This document shows positions 1-3,945 of a stretch of 5,262 nt of DNA, piece after piece. The stretch is taken from the NCBI GenBank assembly GCA_903934155.1, contig CAIZMS010000010.1, positions 1-5,262 of the forward strand. The letters run 5' to 3'. The position numbers and the translations under genes were made by a program. Under the pieces are notes generated by a model that made no database searches, was not told the DNA's origin, and saw nothing but the letters and a program-made list of their open reading frames with translations. This DNA comes from an uncultured bacterium (GTDB lineage Bacteria; Verrucomicrobiota; Kiritimatiellia; CAIKKV01; CAITUY01). The stretch's first letter is position 1. Each line of letters opens with the position of its first letter.

Positions 1-439
1 AACGGTCATCCTGCCCGCCTTGAAACGGGGCGTCTGGGTGCTGTGCGACCGGTTTGCCGACTCCACCACGGCCTATCAGGGATATGGCAGGGGCTTTGAC
101 ATTGAGACGATTCTGCTGCTGAACAGTCAGGCCATGGGGGAATGCATTCCGGATCTGACAATTCTCATGGACATTGATGTCCAGGCCGGGCGGGAGCGTC
201 TGGCGCAGCGGAATCTGGCCATGAATACCACCAGCGACCGGATTGAGCGGGAGGCCATTGACTTTCATGAGCGGGTTCGTGCCGGCTTTCTGGCCCTGGC
301 CCAGCGCTGGCCCGACCGTATCAAAGTCGTGAATGTGAAGAGGGAGAAGGATGAAGTTGCAGGCGAAATCTGGAAACAGGTACAAGAATTGAATCCAGAA
401 TCCAGGAGCCAGAATCCAGAATGGAGAGCGGGAAAATAA
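1..439 (+). CDS. tmk: Thymidylate kinase (dTMP kinase), 3' part; 5' end outside window
   Basis: Phosphorylates dTMP to dTDP with ATP in the cytoplasm, an essential step of dTTP supply. The reading frame is open from base 2 and ends at TAA 437-439, giving 145 visible codons. The TTG at 20 is an internal Leu, not the start: the codons before it read TVILPA, continuing into the family pattern of a Pro-Ala-Leu, a Gly-rich turn and the conserved DRF triad (codons 47-55). This is followed by the dTMP-binding segment DSTTAYQGYGRG. The motif DRIE (codons 236-247) lies in the LID region. The family is usually about 200-215 residues, so roughly 65-70 N-terminal residues with the P-loop are missing at the window edge. 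The last ~15 residues (NPESRSQNPEWRAGK) are encoded by a 7-bp tandem repeat and look like a non-conserved extension. It sits upstream of holB as in many bacteria. Family identity is very secure. Confidence 0.96.
   Translation, partial: TVILPALKRGVWVLCDRFADSTTAYQGYGRGFDIETILLLNSQAMGECIPDLTILMDIDVQAGRERLAQRNLAMNTTSDRIEREAIDFHERVRAGFLALAQRWPDRIKVVNVKREKDEVAGEIWKQVQELNPESRSQNPEWRAGK
391..425 (+). repeat. Tandem 7-bp repeat array, GAATCCA orientation, inside the tmk 3' end
   Basis: Five head-to-tail heptamers read gaatcca, gaatcca, ggagcca, gaatcca, gaatgga. Three are exact GAATCCA copies and two differ at two bases or fewer. The array lies within the tmk reading frame and ends 11 bases before the stop codon. 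The unit is not a multiple of three, so it is read in shifting frames and gives NPES/RSQNPE rather than a regular peptide repeat. It is the inverted counterpart of the array at 469-496. Confidence 0.85.
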
Positions 440-493
440 TGACCTTTGGACAAGATTTTCACTGTATTATTCTGGATTCTGGATTCTGGATTC
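398..493 (+). other. Long imperfect inverted repeat (predicted hairpin) spanning the tmk-holB junction
   Basis: Bases 398-422 are complementary to 469-493. Of 25 positions, 23 are Watson-Crick pairs, one is G-T (406/485) and one is a mismatch (408/483). The inner 14 pairs (409-422 with 469-482) are perfect. The 46-nt loop (423-468) contains the tmk stop codon, and the distal arm ends 13 nt before the holB ATG. No run of T follows, so it does not look like a classical intrinsic terminator. It arises because two arrays of the same heptamer face each other. Whether the RNA folds this way in the cell, or whether it affects tmk mRNA stability or holB translation, is inference. Confidence 0.7.
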
Positions 494-496
494 CTG
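469..496 (+). repeat. Tandem 7-bp repeat array, TGGATTC orientation, upstream of holB
   Basis: Three exact consecutive copies of TGGATTC occupy 473-493, flanked by a partial copy on each side (attc at 469-472, ctg at 494-496). TGGATTC is the reverse complement of the GAATCCA unit in the tmk 3' end. The array fills the place where a holB ribosome binding site would be expected, and no purine-rich Shine-Dalgarno sequence is seen. Confidence 0.85.
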
Positions 497-506
497 AGTT
501 ATTCCC

Positions 507-1508
507 ATGTCCACAGAAAGTACATTAACAGGCGCCTTATCCTCCTTCGACGCCGCCTTGCAGGCGGGGCGGGTGGCGCAGGCTTACCTCGTGGTGGGAA
601 ATATCCGCGAGGAGGGGATGCCGTTTGCCGAGCAAGCGCTCATGCGGCTTTTTTGCCAGGGTTTGATGAAGCCGTGCGGCGAGTGTTCCGCTTGCGTCCA
701 GATCCGGGAGCACCGGCATGTGGATGTGGTTTGGATTGAGCCGGAGAAAAAATCGCGAGTGGTCGGAATTGACCGCATCCGGGATTTGCTTCAGGTGGTC
801 TACCAGACTTCGTACAGTGGAGGCTGGAAGGCCGTTGTTCTGGCCGGGGCCGACCGGGCGGGCGAGGAGGCCTCCAACGCCTTCCTGAAGACACTTGAGG
901 AACCCCCGCCTCGCTGTATTTATTTTCTCCTATCGGACTCCCCTCAGGCCATCATGCCCACCATCCTCTCCCGCTGCCAGCGCATTGTCCTGTCGACGGA
1001 GGCGGAGCGGCTCCCGGATCCCTGGCAGTCGGAGTTGCTCGGTATTTTGTCCGCCCCCTGCGAAAACAGTCTATCCGGCCGCATGGGGCGAGCCAAAAAA
1101 CTGGATGCCCTGCTGGCGGATATCAAGAAAACGGTTGAGAAAGAGGAGACGATCCGGTTTCGCGAGGAGCAGGAAGCGATGCGAAATCCCGATGACCGAA
1201 AAACTCCGAAAGGGGATGAGGATGTGCTCTCGGCCCGGACCGAGGCGCGGTTCCGCGGCCTACGTTCCATGGTTCTGCGGACGATGTTGTTCTGGTACCG
1301 GGATCTGCTGGTCACCGGGTGTGGCGCGGATGCGACGTCATTGCGGCATCCTGAACAGGCCGGTCTGATTGCCGACCTCGCCCGGCGCATCCCGTATGCC
1401 GAGGCCCTGGCGAACGTGCGGGTGATCGAGGATATGCAGCGCCAGTATGACCGCAATTTATCGTCCGAGCACATCGTTGCCGCGGCCATGAGCAGTTTGA
1501 GGGGATGA
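507..1508 (+). CDS. holB: DNA polymerase III delta' subunit (clamp-loader)
   Basis: A clamp-loader AAA+ protein that, with delta and tau/gamma, loads the beta sliding clamp at the replication fork. The 333-residue product has the family's landmarks. An N-terminal segment (residues ~9-45) occupies the P-loop place but has no GKT/GKS, as expected for an ATPase-inactive delta'. A four-Cys zinc module follows (C50, C57, C60, C63). The conserved KTLEEPP motif is at 128-134 and the SRC sensor motif at 155-157, inside a segment typical of delta' and gamma. Residues ~195-250 are unusually charged, and the C-terminal helical collar region follows. ATG 507 is the first possible start, because TGA at 495-497 closes the frame and no ATG, GTG or TTG lies between. 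No Shine-Dalgarno sequence precedes it. The length matches the usual 300-340 residues. It lies 67 nt after tmk, and the gap is largely repeat. Confidence 0.93.
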   Translation: MSTESTLTGALSSFDAALQAGRVAQAYLVVGNIREEGMPFAEQALMRLFCQGLMKPCGECSACVQIREHRHVDVVWIEPEKKSRVVGIDRIRDLLQVVYQTSYSGGWKAVVLAGADRAGEEASNAFLKTLEEPPPRCIYFLLSDSPQAIMPTILSRCQRIVLSTEAERLPDPWQSELLGILSAPCENSLSGRMGRAKKLDALLADIKKTVEKEETIRFREEQEAMRNPDDRKTPKGDEDVLSARTEARFRGLRSMVLRTMLFWYRDLLVTGCGADATSLRHPEQAGLIADLARRIPYAEALANVRVIEDMQRQYDRNLSSEHIVAAAMSSLRG

Positions 1509-1511
1509 TTC

Positions 1512-1546
1512 TTCCTTCTGGATTCTGACTTCTGAATTCTGTATAC
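1512..1546 (+). repeat. Third, degenerate 7-bp repeat array between holB and ricT
   Basis: Read in sevens, the gap is ttccttc, tggattc, tgacttc, tgaattc, tgtatac. One unit is an exact TGGATTC and its downstream neighbours keep the TG....C frame with one to three changes. This is the same family and orientation as 469-496 but more decayed. It fills nearly all of the 46-nt gap and ends 8 nt before the ricT start codon. Confidence 0.65.
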
Positions 1547-1547
1547 T
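1542..1547 (+). promoter_or_regulatory. Possible -10 promoter element just upstream of ricT
   Basis: TATACT matches the sigma-70-type -10 consensus TATAAT at five of six bases. It lies 7 nt before the GTG start of ricT, so a transcript begun there would start at or next to the start codon. The best -35 candidate at a 17-nt spacing (TGGATT, 1519-1524) matches only three of six bases and is itself a repeat unit. A chance match in AT-rich repeat DNA is quite possible. Confidence 0.25.
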
Positions 1548-1554
1548 TTCCGCC

Positions 1555-2397
1555 GTGTATCGTTCCGTCACCATTCATCTTGAAGATGATTCGCTGATTC
1601 AGGCGGTGAGTCCGGCTGAGCTGGCTATCCACCGGGGTGATTTTTGCGTGGTGGAGTGTCAACGGGTTCCCGAATTCGGCCAGGTGGCGCAGTTGGAAGA
1701 TCAGGAGGGAATCCTGCCGCAACGAGGCGCGATGCCGTTTGTCCTGCGCCGGGCAACCCTGCAGGATCAGGCTCGGGCCCGCGAAAATTCGCTGACCGGG
1801 CGCATGGCTTCCAAGACGGTTCATAAGCGGGTTGAGGAGCAAAAACTTCCCCTCCGCCTGATTCATGTGCGCTACAGTTTTGACCGATCCATTTTGCATG
1901 TGACCTTTACCGCGGAGGAGCGCGTCGAGTATACCGACTTCGTTAAATCGCTGGCCGGCGAATTACAGACGCGCATCGAGATGAAATTTCTCGGCGTCCG
2001 GGATGTCGCCCGGCTCGTGGGCGGAATGGGCGTCTGCGGGCGATCGATCTGCTGCAAGTCATGGCTCAAGGATTTCGAGGGAGTGAGCGTTAAAATGGCC
2101 AAAACCCAGCGGCTGACGCTCAATCCGAACTCGATCAGTGGAATGTGCGGACGGCTGAAGTGTTGCCTGAAATACGAGTTCGACAGCTATAAGCAGATGG
2201 GGGAAACCCTTCCCCGTGACGGCGCGTCCGTAAGGTGCGGGGATGGGTGCGGGTGTGTTTGGGACAAGGATATCATGGGGCAGCGAGTGAAGGTGCGTCG
2301 GGAAGATGGGCGGATTTTGGATTATCCCGCCGCTGAGGTTCAGTCGATTCCCGAGTCCTTTCCCCGGAACGGAAAGAAACAGGAGACACAGGAATGA
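1555..2397 (+). CDS. ricT: RicT/YaaT-type PSP1-domain iron-sulfur protein
   Basis: A 280-residue cytoplasmic protein of the PSP1 C-terminal-domain family. In Bacillus subtilis, RicT (YaaT) acts with RicA and RicF in a [4Fe-4S]-containing complex that promotes RNase Y-dependent mRNA maturation. The partners are not in this window, so the role here is inferred. The N-terminal part (~1-60) is a beta-rich domain with the GDFCVVE strand. A charged helical part covers ~65-95, and the PSP1 core covers ~100-270. Core motifs are FTAEERVEY (118-126), RIEMKFLGVRD (140-150), CGRSICC (C161, C166, C167), VKMAKTQRLTLNP (179-191) and CGRLKCCLKYE (C198, C203, C204). Three further cysteines, C228, C232 and C234, are unusual. 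GTG 1555 is chosen because the frame has no ATG, GTG or TTG between a TGA at 1498-1500 and this codon. No Shine-Dalgarno is visible. It follows holB, as yaaT does in B. subtilis. Confidence 0.94.
   Translation: MYRSVTIHLEDDSLIQAVSPAELAIHRGDFCVVECQRVPEFGQVAQLEDQEGILPQRGAMPFVLRRATLQDQARARENSLTGRMASKTVHKRVEEQKLPLRLIHVRYSFDRSILHVTFTAEERVEYTDFVKSLAGELQTRIEMKFLGVRDVARLVGGMGVCGRSICCKSWLKDFEGVSVKMAKTQRLTLNPNSISGMCGRLKCCLKYEFDSYKQMGETLPRDGASVRCGDGCGCVWDKDIMGQRVKVRREDGRILDYPAAEVQSIPESFPRNGKKQETQE
2381..2385 (+). promoter_or_regulatory. Shine-Dalgarno for the PfkB-family kinase
   Basis: AGGAG lies 8 nt before ATG 2394 and inside the end of ricT. It supports the start that overlaps the ricT stop as ATGA, and implies coupled translation of the two genes. 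Confidence 0.8.
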
Positions 2398-3305
2398 AGC
2401 CGGTTCAGTTAGTCGTGGTCGGGTCGATCGGATTGGATACCATTGAAACTCCGCATGCCCGCAAGGCCGAGATTCTGGGCGGTTCGGTCAGCTATGCCTG
2501 TGCGGGTGCCTCGTTTTTTGCCTCCACCGGAATGGTGGGGGTGGTCGGCGCGGATTTTCCGGAACCCTGCGTTGACATCTATCGCCAGTTCGGGATTGAC
2601 CTGAAGGGGTTGCAGAAGGCGCCGGGTAAAACCTTCCGCTGGTCCGGCGTCTATGAGCAGGACATGAACAACCGCCGAACCCTCGCGACGGATCTCAATG
2701 TCCTGGGGACATTCATGCCTGAACTTCCGGATGACTACACCCGGGCGCCATTTTTGTTTCTGGCCAACATTTCGCCCGAATTGCAGCTTCATGTCCTGTC
2801 CCAGGTCAAGTCGCCCAAGTTCGTCGTGGCTGATACGATGGATCTCTGGATCAATATTGCCCGCAAGCCCCTGATGGAGGTCATCAGCGCGGTGGATCTG
2901 CTGACGCTCAACGAATCCGAGGCGCGGCTGTTGTCCGGCGAGAACAACCTGATCAAGGCGGCCCGGATGATCCTGGGTTGCGGCCCCAAGTATGTCATCA
3001 TCAAGAAGGGCGAGCATGGGGCGATGCTGTTCTCGAAAGCAGGGATTTTCATCGTGCATGCCTACCCGCTGGAAGTGGTGCATGATCCCACCGGCGCCGG
3101 CGACACCTTTGCCGGCGGATTCATGGGGGCCTTGAGCGAGCGCGGGGATGTGAGCGAGGCCGGGATCCGCAAGGCCATGAGTTACGGCAGTGTGGTGGCG
3201 TCCTTCGGGGTGGAAGATTTCAGCCTGGCCCGCTTGCAGAAATTGTCGCGGGGTGATATTGAACACCGGTTTGAGGCATTCCGGGCACTGACCCATTTGG
3301 GGTAA
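2394..3305 (+). CDS. PfkB-family (ribokinase-like) kinase, substrate unknown
   Basis: An ATP-dependent kinase of the ribokinase/PfkB fold, 303 residues, likely cytoplasmic. It begins with a beta strand and GSIGLDTIET (10-19). The N-terminal GG substrate motif is at 29-30 (EILGGSVSYA) and VGVVGADFP at 48-56. A distinctive segment, TFRWSGVYEQDMNNRRTLAT, lies at 80-99. The C-terminal signature DPTGAGDTFAGGFMG (231-245) forms the anion hole and places the catalytic base at D237. NESEA (173-177) and IIKKGEHGA (202-210) are also typical. The substrate could be a sugar or a nucleoside such as adenosine. The family is often called only 'sugar kinase', and I cannot assign one. ATG 2394 overlaps the ricT TGA by 4 nt, so the two are probably co-transcribed. 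It is not an obvious part of replication or RNA processing, so this link is unexplained. Length is normal for the family and all catalytic residues appear present. Confidence 0.93.
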   Translation: MKPVQLVVVGSIGLDTIETPHARKAEILGGSVSYACAGASFFASTGMVGVVGADFPEPCVDIYRQFGIDLKGLQKAPGKTFRWSGVYEQDMNNRRTLATDLNVLGTFMPELPDDYTRAPFLFLANISPELQLHVLSQVKSPKFVVADTMDLWINIARKPLMEVISAVDLLTLNESEARLLSGENNLIKAARMILGCGPKYVIIKKGEHGAMLFSKAGIFIVHAYPLEVVHDPTGAGDTFAGGFMGALSERGDVSEAGIRKAMSYGSVVASFGVEDFSLARLQKLSRGDIEHRFEAFRALTHLG

Positions 3306-3322
3306 ACTTGATTTCAGGGTAG

Positions 3323-3343
3323 GGACGCCTCTCCGAGGCGTCC
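3323..3343 (+). repeat. Perfect GC-rich palindrome after the kinase gene (REP-like or 3' stabilising hairpin)
   Basis: GGACGCCTC (3323-3331), a 3-nt loop TCC (3332-3334) and GAGGCGTCC (3335-3343) form a perfect 9-bp stem with seven G-C pairs. It begins 17 nt after the stop of the kinase gene and 53 nt before the hydC ATG. No T-run follows (the next bases are gcagatgacg), so an intrinsic terminator is not well supported. It could protect the upstream mRNA 3' end, help Rho-dependent ending, or be one copy of a dispersed palindromic repeat. Only this copy is seen here. Confidence 0.75.
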
Positions 3344-3387
3344 GCAGATGACGGGGAGTGAAAGCAGGGAGCTGCGATAGAGAAAAA

Positions 3388-3393
3388 AGGGGA
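3388..3393 (+). promoter_or_regulatory. Shine-Dalgarno deciding the hydC-like start
   Basis: AGGGGA ends 3 nt before ATG 3397, slightly close but the best match. It favours ATG 3397 over the in-frame GTG 3358. That GTG is only preceded by GGGGA with no spacer, and its use would add 13 residues before the conserved fold. Confidence 0.65.
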
Positions 3394-3396
3394 TTC

Positions 3397-3945
3397 ATGA
3401 AGACGGAGAAAAGCACGTGTACATGCCAGCAGGATGCTGACGAGTCGAAGTTGCTGAAACGGCTGGAGGTCGTCATCAAGGACTATCGGGAAAAGCCCGG
3501 GGCGCTGATTCCCGTCCTCCAGATTGCCCAGGGGCTGTTCGGCTATCTGCCGGAAGTGGCGCTCAAGAGGATTAGTCTCGGCCTGGATAAATCCTACAGT
3601 GAAGTGGCCGGGGTGGTCGGGTTCTACTCGTTTTTTTCCACCGTCCCGCGGGGCCGCAACCTGGTTCGGGTCTGCCTGGGGACGGCGTGCTATGTCCGCG
3701 GGGGCAAACAGGTTCTTGAGGCCATCAAGAAGCATCTGGGAATTGATGTGGGGCAAACTACGCCCGACAAACTCTTCTCGCTGGAGGTGGCCCGGTGTTT
3801 CGGCGCCTGTGGACTCGCCCCGGCCATCACCGTGAATGACGATGTCCACCAGCGAGTCAAGTCCGCGAAAGTACATGAGATCATCAATTCCTACAGGACC
3901 GTTTCCCGGGCCAAGGCGACCAGGCAGAAGAGGGCGAAAACATGA
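3397..3945 (+). CDS. hydC: NuoE/HydC-like thioredoxin-fold [2Fe-2S] subunit of an NAD(H) oxidoreductase complex
   Basis: An electron-transfer subunit that passes electrons between the flavin of the HydB/NuoF partner and other iron-sulfur centres; cytosolic. The 182-residue product has an N-terminal helical region (~15-85, including LLKRLEVVI and GLFGYLPEVAL) and then the thioredoxin-like ferredoxin domain. The expected four ligands are C93 and C98 (CLGTAC) and C134 and C138 (CFGAC), in the family spacing C-x4-C and C-x3-C. The conserved GFYSFF (75-80) and ACGLAPAITVND (137-148) are present. The C-terminal tail is rich in Lys and Arg. Its overlap with the next gene, which has a fused ferredoxin domain, points to the HydC type rather than complex I NuoE, but sequence alone does not settle this. 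It starts a new gene pair after the palindrome. hydC is a working symbol; nuoE is the alternative. Confidence 0.9.
   Translation: MKTEKSTCTCQQDADESKLLKRLEVVIKDYREKPGALIPVLQIAQGLFGYLPEVALKRISLGLDKSYSEVAGVVGFYSFFSTVPRGRNLVRVCLGTACYVRGGKQVLEAIKKHLGIDVGQTTPDKLFSLEVARCFGACGLAPAITVNDDVHQRVKSAKVHEIINSYRTVSRAKATRQKRAKT
3928..3934 (+). promoter_or_regulatory. Shine-Dalgarno for the HydB-like gene
   Basis: AAGAGGG lies 7 nt before ATG 3942 and within the hydC-like coding end. It supports the start that overlaps the upstream stop as ATGA. Confidence 0.65.

Noticed and set aside
447..470. sigma-70 promoter upstream of holB (TGGACA 447-452 with TATTAT 465-470)
   Set aside because: Both hexamers match five of six bases, but the spacer is only 12 nt, too short; the alternative TATTCT at 468-473 is a weak match.
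391..496. CRISPR array
   Set aside because: Units are 7 bp, directly tandem with no spacers, so this is a simple repeat.
446..739. + strand open frame overlapping the holB start
   Set aside because: It runs through the heptamer repeat, giving the low-complexity ILDSGF piece, and then reads holB in the wrong frame.
895..1368. + strand Arg/Pro-rich open frame inside holB
   Set aside because: An out-of-frame reading of the SRC-region and linker of holB; its composition is that of a shadow frame.
3323..3353. Rho-independent terminator after the kinase gene
   Set aside because: The stem is strong but no T-run follows within the next ten bases, so I list it only as a palindrome.
3308..3380. Promoter for the hydC-hydB pair (TTGATT at 3308-3313)
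   Set aside because: No acceptable -10 at 16-18 nt; that spacing falls inside the palindrome. The promoter is not identifiable from this sequence.
2409..3479. Long antisense open frame (356 codons) opposite the PfkB-type kinase and the hydC start
   Set aside because: It mirrors a gene with clear family motifs on the + strand, its protein has no recognisable motif and many His/Gln/Arg residues typical of reading GC-rich coding DNA backwards.
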